A stretch of DNA of 64,000 nucleotides, taken from positions 1,922,001 to 1,986,000 of the forward strand of contig OZ017769.1 in NCBI GenBank assembly GCA_963969345.1. Direction: 5' to 3'. This DNA comes from Turbatrix aceti. Lineage: Eukaryota; Nematoda; Chromadorea; Rhabditida; Panagrolaimidae. The translations under genes were made by a program, and so were the position numbers. This document shows positions 46,501 through 58,816 of the stretch, one piece after another; position 1 is the first letter of the stretch; every line of letters starts with the position of its first letter. The notes beneath the pieces were generated by a model. It was not told the DNA's origin and searched no databases. It worked only from the letters and a program-made list of their open reading frames with translations.

Positions 46501-49500
46501 CACGTGTACTTGGTCGTGTTGTCCGTCCAGGGAACCGAGATGTTCCTCTGATTGCCTCCCTCGGCTTTCTGCATGTCAAACCATTCGCCTTCTTTGACCG
46601 ACTTGTCGACCCACATGAGTTTGGAGGGATAAGACGAGCCGGAGCCAATGTTCAGGTTCAGGAGCTCCATAAAGTCCACTCTTTCCTAAAAAAATTATTT
46701 TTTGAAAACTTCCTTTTCAAAAATCACAACTAGGGTTAGGCGGACATTCGCAATAAAAATTTAAAGTTTCCTATCAAATAAATTGAAAAAAATGGGGTAA
46801 CTTGTGGTCAAAACTGGCAAAAAATACGTTTTTTAATTTTCTTTAAAAAATATTCGAAAGAACAAAATTTTGGAAAATTCATAAAAAATTTGTTTAATGC
46901 TTGTTCGTGTTTGCTCGCGAACACATCCAAAAATGTTCGCAGCTTGACATCTTTTTTGAAGATTTTTTTTGTATTTTTTATTTTTTTTCCTTGAAGATTT
47001 TTTTTGTTCGCCCCTCCCTGACCCCAACTCACATCTTCTCCGTACGAGAACAACTTCGAAGAAACCAAAATCTCGTCATCCGTCGATGAAGCCGTCGCCG
47101 TCGCCTCAACAGTGCGTCTCCGCATGGATGGCACGTAGAATGCCGACGACGTCTGCCACGTAGCAGCCGATCCAAACGGAAAAGTCATTCGTTGCCGAAG
47201 CGCGGCGTCTGGTACGTCATTGGATGCGTCTTGCGGAGCCCGGCAGCCGACAAGTTGGTGCGGCCAGTCGTAGAGGCTCTAAAAAATCACAAAATCCCCA
47301 ATCCAACTTTTTTTTCTCCCCTCCAAAAAACCATACCAGATCAGTGATACAGCAATGAATGCCGTACTTGCTGCTGATGGTGGAATTCGTGCTCGCAAGC
47401 CATTTCTGCTGGAACGTGCTGCCCAGATCCTGGATGAGTTCGAGGATGGTCGTGACAAGTTCGTTCGTTGGGCCCGTCGACAGATTTTCGTTCATCATAA
47501 ACGTGCTTTCCTAAAAAAACCCTTTTCTCACAAAAAAAAAAATTAAAAAAAAACTCACATAAACAACGTTAAAAACCATAAACAAAAACCAGTGCAGCGC
47601 TCCGGCCGACTGAACCTTCGTGATGTCATTCTTCAGAACGTGCGCAAAAGCCGTAAAAAACTTATTGAAGAGTACTTCGTCGTTGACGCCCGCTCGATCC
47701 TGGCTCACGACGCGAAAGAGTTGTCCGACGAGAATCGCCCACGCATGCGCGACTTCCCGGGTCGCAGTGGCAAAGCCAACGGTGAAGAACTCAGCAAAAT
47801 GCATCGTTACGAAGAGAAGTGCCGCCCGCGCATCCGAGGACCCTGTTAGACGCCAGTTCTGCGCAATCCACGTCAGAACATTCAGCGCCTTGATTCTGGT
47901 CGTCTGCTGCATCGCCAGGTCAGCGTCCATCGGCGTAACACCCAGCGCAATGGCGTAGAGTGCTTTTTGGGGCGCGCTGTCTTCGAGCAGGATAAATCGT
48001 GAGAGAGCTGCGTTCGTGACTTCCAATCCGCTATCTGGCGTTCTGAAAAGCGTGACGGCAAAATCCCTGATCGCTCCAATGCCGCCGTTGTCGTTGGAAC
48101 CCTGCGAATCCGACGGATCTTCGGCCGGGTCTTTCGGCGATTGGTTTTTGTCCTTGCGTTTGCCGGAAGTCGCTGCAAACCTGCTGCTGAGGCCCTTCTT
48201 CGACTTGACAGATGGTCCAGCGCCCGCGGAGGCAGCCTGGTACGCAGCGTGCTGCTTTCTGGTCAATCGCTTTTTGCCAATATACGACTTTGTCGTCTTC
48301 GTCTTGTCGAATCGCGTTCGATTCTTCAGCATCAGCTGGGTCCTCGCGTTGATCTGCTGGATGAGCGAGAGTGATCCGGCGGACTGGATGACGACGTAGA
48401 TAGCGAGTGGTTCGTTGGACGCCGAGTCCAGTGACAGACCCGATTCAATGAGGGCCTTGTACAGCACCGTCGACGTCACCTGTATCGTTACCGTCGTCGA
48501 GTTGACGTCCGCAAATTCCGTGATAGAAATGGGTCGTATGATTTCGACGCATTCATCGGTGACGAGTTCCGGTTTGATGTCGTAGAGCGTGTGGTTGGCA
48601 AACGATCGGATTCGGCTGACCTCGTGTTTTGGTCGGAAGAAGCGTAGGAGAATCTCCGGAGACCCGTTCGCACTTGCCATGAACCGAAATCGGAAGTTGA
48701 TGTGCGCGAGCGGTGATCCAGCCTGGATGGCCATGGCGAACGCGTAGAAAGGCTTCGTCTTGGCTGTTGCAGGTGGCGGCGTCCAAGCCAGGGTCGTTGG
48801 AATGAGATCGCCGTCTGTGAGCATCGAAGTGACTTCCTGGGACAGGTGGTGGTCAGCAGCCGAAGCGAGGGTCGAAATCTTCTGCTTCGAGACTACTGGC
48901 TTCCAGTTGGACGGAGCTTTCATCTGAAATCCATACGTATTCTGCAGGAATGACTCAACTGCAGTCTGGGCTTTTGAGCTGGATTTTGAGCGACTCGTCG
49001 ACGGTGAAACGAAGCGAATGGGACGTCCCTGGATGAGGTTATGGAGCAAATTGACCGTCGCCACGCTGTAGAATTCATCGAGAACCGGCAGTAGGGGAAC
49101 GATGGGTGCAAATCGCTGGAAAGCTGCTGGGGAGGACGAGACGTAGGTCCGAAGACGGATCGCAAGCGATTCACTGAAACCCGGCAGGGCTTTGTTGGCT
49201 GTCTTGAGCAATTCAGAAAAATCGCTCAGTAGGGAGAGCAACTGGTTGTTGATGGGAGTAGATATGCAAGCCACTTTCACCTGAAATACCATGCTGAAGG
49301 TATGAAGAAATGGCGGGAAAAAAATAAAAAACAACGATAAAACAAACTTCAAAGTAAAAATTATGCAAAAAGTTGAAAGTTATCATTTTTTCAAAACAAA
49401 AACCCACCGAGTTGGTTCCGTCAGCGATTGCGACGTTCTGTTTGTCGTCGATCGCAAAGTCCTTGGCATCGCTGGCAACGTCCATGTATTTACCGGTCGC

Positions 49501-52500
49501 GGGATCCAGGATGATGAGTTTTCCCGATTCAAAGAGCTAAAACCATAAAAATTCGTCAAAAGCATGTTTTTCGACCACTTTGGAAATCGCTCCGTTTACG
49601 AGCAAAAAAAACATAAAAATAAGGAGCGGGGCAAAAACAAAATTTTGAAACAAGCGCGGATAAAATTTAAAAATACTAATAATAAAAAAAATCCCGTTTT
49701 ATTATTTTTTTTCATTCACTTTTGATAGATTTTTTTTATAAAACTTGGTTCAAAAACCAAAAAAAACTAACTGAATTCGAACTCTTATCCAAACTTCGGC
49801 CGCTCACGTTCCGCACATTTACAGAAGCGGAGCGATCATTAAAAATAAAAAATTAAAACAATTTAACGTAAAAAAAAGGAAAAAAAAATTACGCAAAAAA
49901 AAATTTAAATAAACCTAGTTGAAAAAAAAATCAATTTAAAAAACCCAAAAGCAACAAAAAAATCCAAAACATACCAAAAGCAGGCTTTCGATGACCAAAT
50001 CGCTGTCAAATCCACAGTTTGGTTTGTATCCGGTGAACTGATCGACCGTGATCGTCGATACCTTGGTAATCTTTCCTCCAATGGGCGCATCATGCTGCTT
50101 GAGAATCGAAATCTTCGCCGCCTGGGCTCCGAGTCTCGCATCCCGGAGAGCAAAGTAGAAAACCAACGCTGGAGCATCCGTTTCCGGTGAATTGGCCACA
50201 ACAGTCACCAATCCATTGCTCAGGCTGCTGGGATGAATTTCGGTAAACAAGAGAGGCCGGTCGGCTTGGCCTAGGCCGACGACGACGTCGAGGGGCACGA
50301 CGTTGCAGTTGAACGGCACGTAGAATATCTCGACGTTGGGTGCGGGTTCTTCGTGTTTCGCACGTTCTTTTTTGTTCGACGCCGCATTGCTGCTGCTGGA
50401 AGACGGGAGTACACCTGAGCCCGTGGTGGGTACGGCTATCAGAGAGGCCTGCGCCGAGCCGGATTGCTTGGGCGTTGACGATGGTGCGAGGCCGAGAGCG
50501 AGCGAGAACGAGTCGTCGTTGTACTCGTCGGACCAGCAATCAATTTCGAATGGATCGTCTTCGATTTCCTTGAAAACGCGATTTTTATGTTTTTTTTGAA
50601 CAAAATGGCTGCTTTTTTGGATATTTTGGCATGAACTTATTTTTTTTTGGTTTTTCAATGCAAAAAAAATTCATTTGAACACAAAAAATGTTTTTTATGA
50701 AAAAAAATTGTCCGTCACAGTACCATATAAAAATATTTTTTTAGATTTTTTATATATCAAAAAAGTTTATCGCGAAAAAAATTGTGTCTTTTTTTCTGTC
50801 AAAAAACCTTTTTTTAAACCTTTTTTTTTACAAAAAAATATTCTGAGACCTCTAAAAAAACTATTTTTGTTTTTATAATTTTTTTATGAATTTTCCACAA
50901 AAGAAAATGTTTTCGCTATAAATTTTTTTTTTAGGTTATTTGGACACCGAAAATCGTTTCTGACAATTTCAAAAACAAGAAAAAAGTATTCTTCAGCCAA
51001 TTTCCCAATCAAATCCCCACAAAAACTCACCGGAATAGCATGGAGCAATCCTCCACCAGCTCCCAAAAAACCTCCCGATGATGACGGCATTTCTGGCGGC
51101 GGAGGTTCCGGTGGATTCCGACAAACAGCAGCCGCACGCGTGCCATTGAAATTCGAGGGAATCGGAGTATGACGCAAGACGCGTGACAGCGAAAACACAA
51201 ACAGAACAGGCTGGCTCGCGATCCCGGGCAGTGGATTTTTGAAAGCCGACGAAATAATGTTCGCCGCAACGAAGAGCGTACAGGAAGAATCCGCATCGTA
51301 TGGCGTCGGCATATCGGGACTCGAAGCACACGCAATAGCCGTAACAACCGCAAATCCACGATCCAGCTCGTATTTTGGATCGATCAGGGCACTTTCCTGG
51401 GTTTTGAAAACATCGTAGAGATTCACAGTCACCGAGATGGGCGTCTGGGGGGCCGATTCGAGGTGAAAGACGCAGAGCTCCATCGTGCCGTCATCCTTGA
51501 CAAAGCTGTCAGCGATGACGAAGAAATCAGAGTGAGCATTGATCCGAGAGACAATTTTGGGTTCTGGACTGGTCAGGGGCATTGCGCAGCTCGGAGCGAT
51601 CGAACACGTCAGATCGAAGGGGACGTTCAGGCTGAAGTTGCCCTGGAGGTGCGGACATGGCTTGCCGGCATGTCGTTCGTGTTCGCTGCTGGAAAAAAAT
51701 GTGACAATGTTTATGGTAAAAAAAAATAAATTCTTGTTTAAAAAAAATTATTAAAAAAAGCAAAAAAAAGCAAGAATAAAAAAAAAGAGAACTTCTGTCA
51801 AAAAAACATTTTGGGCTAAAAAGTAAAAAAAAGTGAACAAAAAACACCAAAATTAACAATAATTTTTGTTACGTCAAAAAAAAGTAACTTTTCAACCCAA
51901 AAATGTTACTTTTTTAGCCTAAATTTTTTTATCGAATCCTATCATGATTTATGATCGTAAAACGCAACAGTATACTTTTTTTTTAATTTTCGTAAAAAAA
52001 TACTTTTTCTAGCATAAAAATTGACAAAACACACTTTTTACGAAAAACTCATTGAAAAGTACCAAAAAAAGTATATTGATGTACTTTTGAACGCTATTTT
52101 ATAAGCCACCGGCCCAAAACAAAAAAAATTGATTATCCTTTTTCATTAAAAAACCCAAATATCCCCGGCCAACCCCAAATCCCCCCTCCCCCAAACCCGA
52201 CTTACAAGGGCTCATCGTCTCTTATCCACTGAACAAGTGAGACATTACACGCAAAGCAGCACACACGATCCTCGCTGGTTTCCTTTGGCTGAAAGAAGAA
52301 ACCAGCACGGGACATTTCTCTCGGCACTGCCTTGGGATAGTTCATGTGTGGCCACCTGCTGAAAGACAGCACCCTCGCTGCCTCGCTATTCATCGTCGAG
52401 ACGTCGACAAAGTTGGACTGACTGGCCTGACCCGTCTTGGCGAGGGTGTGGTACGGCCGACGGGCATCCACAGCCCAGCGGAGGCGTTCGAGGAGCCAGG

Positions 52501-53570
52501 CAATGAGCGGGATGAGAGGATAGGTCATGGCATCCTTGATCGCCTTCTGCGTCAGCAAATCGATCTCATTGAGAAACCGACGGGCATTTCGAATGCACAG
52601 GAGCACCGTTTCGCTGTACTCCACCGTAGCACGATCGGTGTAGGGCTCAAGTGCCTGGCCGAGGAGTTGAACAAAATTCAGAAATTCGGTATGCGACTGA
52701 TCTTCGAGGAGAGACGTCAGAAGTTTGTCAGAAGACAGCTTTTCCCAGGTCGTCGCCTCGTTGACCGGTAACTCAAGCCAGACGTTAGAGCCATCGTCAA
52801 TGGGTGCAAAAATCGTGTTGAGATTCATGACGCCGTCAAAATCCCTCCGGATGCAGGTTGTTTGATTCTTGTTGTCATAGAAGATGAGCGATCGCTTGGC
52901 AGGCGCGTAGACCAGCTGACCCTCGGCTTCGGCGGTTCCACGAATCGTACGCAGGGCCCGGGAAGACGTGTCGTACTGAATCACCTGCTTTTCATCGGTG
53001 ATAAATAGGTGTGAACCGCATGCATCGAGGAATGTGACATTGTTCACCGGTTGACCCGCGTTTATCCTGAAAAATCACACATTTTTAGGCATACAATGCA
53101 AAATGCTTATAAAACCCCAAAAAAAAAGTCAAAATGTAAAAAACAGTCATGAAAACCACAAAAAAATTGGCTTAAAATCAAAAACACGAAAGTAATACAC
53201 ATTACGATAAAAAAACAGTAACACAAAAAATATCGTAAAAAGTAATATTACTTCCCCTCCCTCAAAAAACGTTACTCCAAAAAACTCGAAAAATCTATCG
53301 TTACTCGACACACCGTGTACGAGTAACGACTCGTCCGGGCTACAAGTAACGATAGCCTAAAATCCATTGTTCTTTTTTTCAAATCGATACGTATCATTTT
53401 TGTCAAAAAAATCATAATTTCGACGTTTTGTCATCAAAAATTTTTTTTTTACGTTTTTTCAACTTTTTTTGCAATTTTTATATAAAAACTTACGTTTCTG
53501 TAATCTTGACCCATTGTTTAGAAGATTCCAGGTTACTTGGCTGTTGTAGCGTGGAATCATCACCGGCCAT
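31504..53570 (-). CDS. birc6: BIRC6 / BRUCE (Apollon), giant BIR-UBC ubiquitin ligase
   Basis: Giant inhibitor-of-apoptosis protein acting as a combined E2/E3 on caspases, IAP antagonists and autophagy factors. I assemble 22 exons (high to low): 53570-53494, 53066-52206, 51688-51031, 50568-49975, 49536-49408, 49280-47559, 47510-47337, 47278-47033, 46685-45348, 45016-43795, 43305-42894, 42838-42055, 41628-40389, 39857-39143, 38680-38043, 37541-36048, 35992-35835, 35787-34398, 34008-32823, 32771-32542, 32482-31707, 31650-31504. Every junction keeps phase and the sum is 16191 bases, 5396 residues (human about 4860). The BIR domain is at about 253-330: LSFSRWPH, zinc ligands Cys296, Cys299, His316 and Cys324. 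A jelly-roll module at about 1670-1780 has [19 protein letters not shown] Gln/Ser/Pro-rich linker lies near 2190-2240. The C-terminal UBC domain (about 5110-5290) has [18 protein letters not shown] with catalytic Cys5214, then [16 protein letters not shown]. The start MAGDDST is the first ATG. Confidence 0.96.
41914..41934. repeat. A21 homopolymer in BIRC6 intron 12
   Basis: Run of 21 A on the plus strand (poly-T in the transcript) within a very AT-rich intron 41629-42054. Confidence 0.85.
46860..46950. repeat. Short GTTCG/CGAAC patch in BIRC6 intron 8
   Basis: Contains CTTGTTCGTG, GCTCGCGAACAC and ATGTTCGCAGC, the same words as the minisatellite in MAGUK intron 2, without a regular period. 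Probably a small relative of that family. Confidence 0.5.
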
Positions 53571-55242
53571 GATGCCGTTACACGCGAGAGGGAGTGAGAA
53601 AGCAGAGATCAAACTGCTATTACAGAATTGATGAGAATGAAACTAGATACAAAAAAAGCGAATCCGTATACCAACAATCCTAAAAATAAAAATGTTTTGC
53701 ACAGTTCATTTGAATCAAAACACGCTGAGAAAAAAAAAACCGACAATACAAAAAAATCTGGGGTTTGGCTTTCTCGGTGGGGTAAAAAACACCTCTAAAA
53801 GCCCCCTGCGTAGGTGAACACGGGGCAGGCGGTCATATTAATCCACGCTCGCATCAATCCGGACAGGCACAAAGACAAAAGCTTGGGAAGGAAGATAATC
53901 AGGTGATAACAAGAAAGCAGAGCAACAATGGATGTGAGACGAGGACGAACCTGGGCTGTTCGTTGCGTTCGCGAAGAGGAGAGAGAAACACGAAGATGAA
54001 AATAAGAAGAAAAAAAAGAGGGAAAGAAAAAAGGAACACCACAGACGGATAAAAAACCAAAATCGTGGCAAGACAACCGACAGGAACAAAAAAATAGGAC
54101 GACTAATCCGACTCGAAAAATCTCTGGAGGCAAAGAGCCCCGGAGCATCCGAGAACCCCGGCAGACGCCAGCCAGCCATCAACTTCACCGGACGCCGCCG
54201 ATAACGTCGACAACGAGAGACCAGAGAGCCTCAAAAGTCGGCCAACGAGAGAGAGAGACAGTGAGAAAGCGAGACAGACAGGCAACAGCATAAAAAAAAA
54301 GAGAAAGAACGTGTTGGTCGGTGGTGGAGGCAAGCCGGCGAGCGCATTCTTCGTGATGGAACCCACCGCTGCTGCGCGCTCTCATTTATATATTTTTTTG
54401 TTATCGCCTGCTGGCTGCTGCTGGCTTTGGGCCGGCTGCGGCCGGGTTGGGGCTCCTCTCCCCTTTCTTGCAAGCTGAGCAGCTTTCTTCGCATCCCCCT
54501 ATATCTCGCGTTGTCCAGGAGACACAAGGTCTCTCTTATACCCCTGAGATGGATTTTTTTCTTCATCACACATCGGAAGGCAAGGCGAGGGAAGGTAATA
54601 TAAATGTTGTACGTAAAACGAAAGTAAAATGACTGTAAAGGTCATTATGCGGCGCGTCAAAGGTTATTTTTCTATGCGGGGGGCGTAGAAAAGTTCGAAT
54701 CGTAATGGAAAAGTACAGTAAGACGAACAATCGCTGTGGGACTTATACTTCACAGGCAACAGTGCATTTTAGGTCTAAAACATCCTAAAGCAGCTCTAAA
54801 CGAAATCCAAATGAAAGAAAACAAAAAATCGTAATAAAAATTTTCGTTGTGAGAACCCAAAAAGAAAGTAACCCTCAAAGAACGTTTACACAGTATCCAA
54901 ATAACGTAACACAACTTTTACGATTGCGATCGATCGTTGGGACCAAAAATAACGTTTTATGTTTCAGTTTATCGTATATATTTTTTTGTATCGTGCCAGG
55001 AACGGACACGCTGAGGTAGGACTTTCTCTTCGGGGCAAAAAGGAAGCATAAAATCCGACCGACAGCCACGGGGAAATTTATAGGAGTGACTGATGCTTTC
55101 CGAGATCGGTGGCGCTCTTGCTCTTATATGAGTATCCGCTTGCTTTTATATGATCGAGGCTTGCATTGGCGTCGTTGTCGGCGTCCTCCGCGCTTGTCGA
55201 CATGGCCGCAGTCGACCTTTTCTCACAGTTTGTTGTTAGCAG
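53571..55242. other. BIRC6 upstream region
   Basis: The first 700 bases before the BIRC6 ATG are A-rich then GC-richer (about 53810-54500), with purine-rich GAGAGA runs at about 54240-54310; promoter and 5' UTR of BIRC6 are the likely content. 54600-55240 has no supported gene. AAGCATAAAATCCGACC at about 55045 resembles the end of the nearby MITE. Confidence 0.5.
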
Positions 55243-55667
55243 CAAGGCATAAAATCCGGCCGGCCGGCCGCAAAAGCCGGCACGGCCGGCCGGCCGCGGC
55301 CGGCTGCGGGCCGGCTTTTCGATTCAAGGCCGGCCGAAAAAGCCGGGAAAAGCCGGAAAAATATTCGAAAGTTGATTTTTTTCGAAAAAAGTATGATTTT
55401 CTGACGTTTTTGTGCTTCATTCGTCTTTTTTTTACTTTTTACCACAGGGGAATTTATTATTATGCATTTTTCTATAATATTAGGTTGTTTCCAAAAAAAA
55501 ATTTTTTCTAAATTTGGTCAAATTTTGCGAAAATAACCCTAAAATAAAGCACGAAAATTTTTTTCAAAAAAAAGGCCGCGGCCGCGGCCGGCCCGGCTTC
55601 GGCCTGAAAATTTAGGCCGGCCGCAAGCCGGCCGGCGGCCTGATTTTTAGGCCGGTTTTATGCCTTG
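55243..55667. mobile_element. hAT-type MITE, 425 bp, GGCCGGCC-rich
   Basis: Ends are CAAGGCATAAAA at 55243 and its exact reverse complement TTTTATGCCTTG ending at 55667. Both sides are flanked by the identical 8-mer GTTAGCAG (55235-55242 and 55668-55675), a perfect target-site duplication. An 8-bp duplication and CAAGG terminus fit the hAT superfamily. The subterminal regions are dense in GGCCGGCC and CCGGC words separated by short A/T runs; the middle is AT-rich. There is no coding capacity, so it is non-autonomous. Confidence 0.9.
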
Positions 55668-56137
55668 GTTAGCAGTTCCTGTGTGCAGGGCGCAGGCTCA
55701 TTTGCAAAGGAGCAAAAAACTATCCTAGTCACTGCAATCGTAATAATTTGCGACTTTTGTCAGCGGAAAACATAGTTTTTAGGCCAAAAATTTCATTTTT
55801 CAATTTTCTCTTTTTTTTACTGGGTTACTGTATTTATATATTTACGTTCAGTTCACATTTCTCGTTCTCGAATAATTCCAGTTTGTAAAAACTCACGTTT
55901 TCTTGTCCACGTCGTCCAACAACAACTTTTTTGTCTTTTTCGATGATCCATGTCACCCTCCCCCCCCTTTTTTTATGCGCGGTTGTAATGCATCCGTGGT
56001 TTTGATGCGCTCCCGCATCCATGCCCGCAAGGCAGACACAAAAACATTGACGATGGTATCATGCTCCCGCTCCCGACGCTCGTCGGCGCAAAAAGTATGT
56101 ATCGTCATTTGGGATTAAATACAAATTGTCGTAACTG
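55668..56137. other. Intergenic upstream of cuticlin
   Basis: Right target duplication of the MITE, then AT-rich DNA; GC-richer from 55900 to the cuticlin start, the probable promoter. No TATA box is evident. Confidence 0.5.
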
Positions 56138-57673
56138 ATGGCTCGTCGCGTATCGTTACTTTGCCTTATCGCTGCTATGGCTGCTGTTGATCGGCAAATC
56201 CTCACGATTTCCGCAGGCGTGGTCGAAGCAGGCGTTCTCGACAACGAGGTCATCGGTCAACCGGTTGTTGAATGCGGACCCTCTAGCATACAGATATCGG
56301 TTCGTACATCCAAGCCATTTGAAGGTCATATCTTTGCCCGTGGCAGACATCATGATCCTGACTGTCGAAATTCACAGATTGGAAGGCATGTTACGGGTAT
56401 CACGCTTGTATTTGGTACTTGTGGTCTTCAGCGGACTAGGAGACTGTAAGTTTTGCTATTTTTTATGTTTTACTGATAAAAATCGAACTGGGATTCGAAA
56501 AAATGACATTTTAGGCCAAAAATTAAACTTTTTTTATAAAATTACAAAAAAAGTTAAATCTGTTACGATCAAAAATTTGACGGTCAAAAATCGTGCTAGG
56601 ATTCAAAAAAACTAATATTTTAGGTCACAAAAAGTAACTTATTTTGAGATAACATAAAAAAGTATAAAAATGTTACTTCATGTTTGCAAAAAAAATAACA
56701 TTTTTTGCACTGAACTGTTATTTTTTTTACGATATCGTTTTTTGGAGTAACAAAAATTACGGTACTTACTTTTTGTAGTCTTTTGCCGAATTACGTTCAC
56801 TTTTTTTCATTTTTAGCCTAAAATGCGTATTTTTTGTTCTTTTTTTTTTATCAGAATCCCTCATTTTTTCCCAATTCCAGCAACTCCACCGGATTAGTGG
56901 CCACCGCGTCGATCGTCATCAGTTTCCACCCTCTAGTAAGTCCCTTCCCCCTTCCACCCACAAATTTCTTCTCTTTCTGGCATTTTTTACAGTTCATCAC
57001 CGAAATGGACCGTTTCTTCAGCGTGCAGTGCTTTTACTCGACTCCCCGACGCCACCATCCCCTCACCAACCGAACCCCCCTCCAGCCCCTCCAAATGCCG
57101 TCCTGTAGCTACGACGTCCTCGAAGGCGGTGCCGATGGGCCTCCCGTCGTCTACGCGTCGCTCGGGGACCCCGTGTACCATCGATTTGTCTGCCAGCCCC
57201 CGCAAGACCACGACGCCTCGCTGTTCTGCATGGTCGTTCACTCGTGCGTCATCGACGGCGGTTCCTGGGGCAAGTCGATCGCCGTCCTCGACTCGGCCGG
57301 GTGCTCGGTTGATCGAAGCGTCATCGATGACCTCGAGTACCACGGCGACCTCTCTGCAGGGCAGAAGACGTCTGTCGTCAAGTATGCAGATCGACCGGAA
57401 GTCTTTTTTCGGTGCCAAATCACGCTGACCGTCAAGGCGTCTCCAGAAGATGCGTGTCCTCGTCCAATCTGCCGTCGGCGCAGACAAAGAAGGATTTTTG
57501 GGGATCAAACGATGGACGTCCTTTCACAGAGGATTTCTACCGTAAAAATCTCTATTTTGCCAAAAGATGACGATGACAGTTTTCCATATCAGTTATTTGC
57601 GTGTGCCATAGTATCGAGTTGTATTTTTGCTTTTTTGGCTTCTACGGCATGTTCTAGATTTTTGAGAACATAA
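56138..57673 (+). CDS. Cuticlin-like ZP-domain protein
   Basis: Secreted or membrane-released ZP-domain protein of the nematode cuticle matrix (cuticlin family). Exons 56138-56445, 56881-56935 and 56993-57673, phases 2 and 0; 347 residues. Residues 1 to about 28 are a signal peptide. The ZP domain starts at VIGQPVVECGPSSIQISV, with KPFEGHIFARGRHHDPDC, CGLQRT.. across intron 1 and the cuticlin motif VISFHPLFITEMDRFFSV across intron 2. Later Cys-bearing segments (CMVVHSCVIDGG, LDSAGCSVD, VFFRCQITL, CPRPIC) match the family. A basic furin-type site, RRRRQRR at about 281-287, precedes a polar linker and a C-terminal membrane helix (about 321-343, FACAIVSSCIFAFLAS) with a tiny cytoplasmic tail. 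Which cut/cutl paralogue is unclear. Confidence 0.88.
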
Positions 57674-58366
57674 ACAACGAAAATTTTGTCAAAAAAAAGA
57701 AAGAATGACAAAAAATATGCACTTTAGGCAAAAAAATGCGAATTTTGAACGTAACCAGGAAAAAGATAACAAAAGTTACCGTAAACTCTGTTACGCCAGA
57801 AAACGATATCGTAAAAAAGGTAACAGTTAAAAAAAGCAAAAAAATGTTACTCCGCGCGTCTGAAGTAACATTTTTTGCTCATATTTTTTTGTTATTCGAA
57901 ATAAATAAGTTACTTTTTTGTGACCTAAAAATACTTTTTTTTGAATCATAACGCGATTGTTTTGATCCAGTACTTACAATTTTTTTGTTATTTGCAAAAA
58001 TAGTACTTTTCTTAGCGTCGCAATTCTGCAGAAATATTTTTTTTATATAAAAAAATCGTGTCAAGACCCAATCAATTTTTGGTTTGATTCGATTAGACGC
58101 GAATCTCTTCAACTGACCTGATCACATTAAAATTTTTCTTTTCGTGTCTTGTTGCACGAACTAATTTAATCTTCCCTTTTTACGATTACCTATCAACTAA
58201 GGGATCGTCGACAATTTGTGGAATTGTGGTTTGTCAGCAAAAAAAACTCACACTGTGAATTTATAAATACCAACAACGTAACTTGGCCACAAACATCCAA
58301 AAAAGAAAAAAAACATGCCAAAAACAGTTGAAATGTCGCCGCAACGAAGGAACGAGAGCAATAAGG
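57674..58366. other. Convergent intergenic gap, cuticlin / mago
   Basis: AT-rich, with AAAGTAAC and GTTACTTTTT words on both strands and a possible cuticlin AATAAA at about 57900. No gene supported. Confidence 0.5.
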
Positions 58367-58816
58367 TTAGATGGGTCGAATCTTGAAGTGGAGACCGATG
58401 AGAGAAAAGACGAGACACTTGAGATCCTGCACAAGGTAGTAAAACGATCGGAGGCCTTCGGGATCGTTGGATTGCGTGACGTCGACGAGGCAGCCGATCT
58501 TGGAGGTATTGAATGAGATGTGTTCGCCGTTCATCATGATTTCGAGTTCCTGTCGACCGACTCGATCGGGTTCGGGCCATTTGTGGTCGTCTTCCTTCAT
58601 GATTTCGGAATCCTCGATGATGCGTTTGAGCTCACCAATCACGATTTTGCTCAGGTTGACTTCCTTCCGGATGAGGGTGTCGTTCTTGTAGTTGGAATTG
58701 TTCGCGTACCGGAGTTTGCCATCGGGTCGCACTTCAAATTCGAGGAATTCGTGTCCGAATTTACCCTTGTGGCCAACGTAGTATCGCAGGTAGAATTTGT
58801 CTGATCGTTCCGACAT
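58367..58816 (-). CDS. mag-1: Mago nashi (MAGOH), exon junction complex core
   Basis: Partner of Y14/RBM8A in the exon junction complex, nuclear and on exported mRNA. One exon of 149 residues, within a few residues of the usual ~146. Conserved throughout: [58 protein letters not shown], and the C-terminus [14 protein letters not shown]. The ATG directly follows TTTTTTTTCAG (AG at 58817-58818), so the first codon abuts an acceptor, the clearest trans-splice candidate in the window. Intronless. Confidence 0.98.
   Translation of the reverse strand: MSERSDKFYLRYYVGHKGKFGHEFLEFEVRPDGKLRYANNSNYKNDTLIRKEVNLSKIVIGELKRIIEDSEIMKEDDHKWPEPDRVGRQELEIMMNGEHISFNTSKIGCLVDVTQSNDPEGLRSFYYLVQDLKCLVFSLIGLHFKIRPI

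Noticed and set aside
54680..54720. AAAGTTCGAATCGTAATGG as a tRNA T-arm
   Set aside because: No acceptor stem, D-arm or anticodon arm can be drawn upstream.
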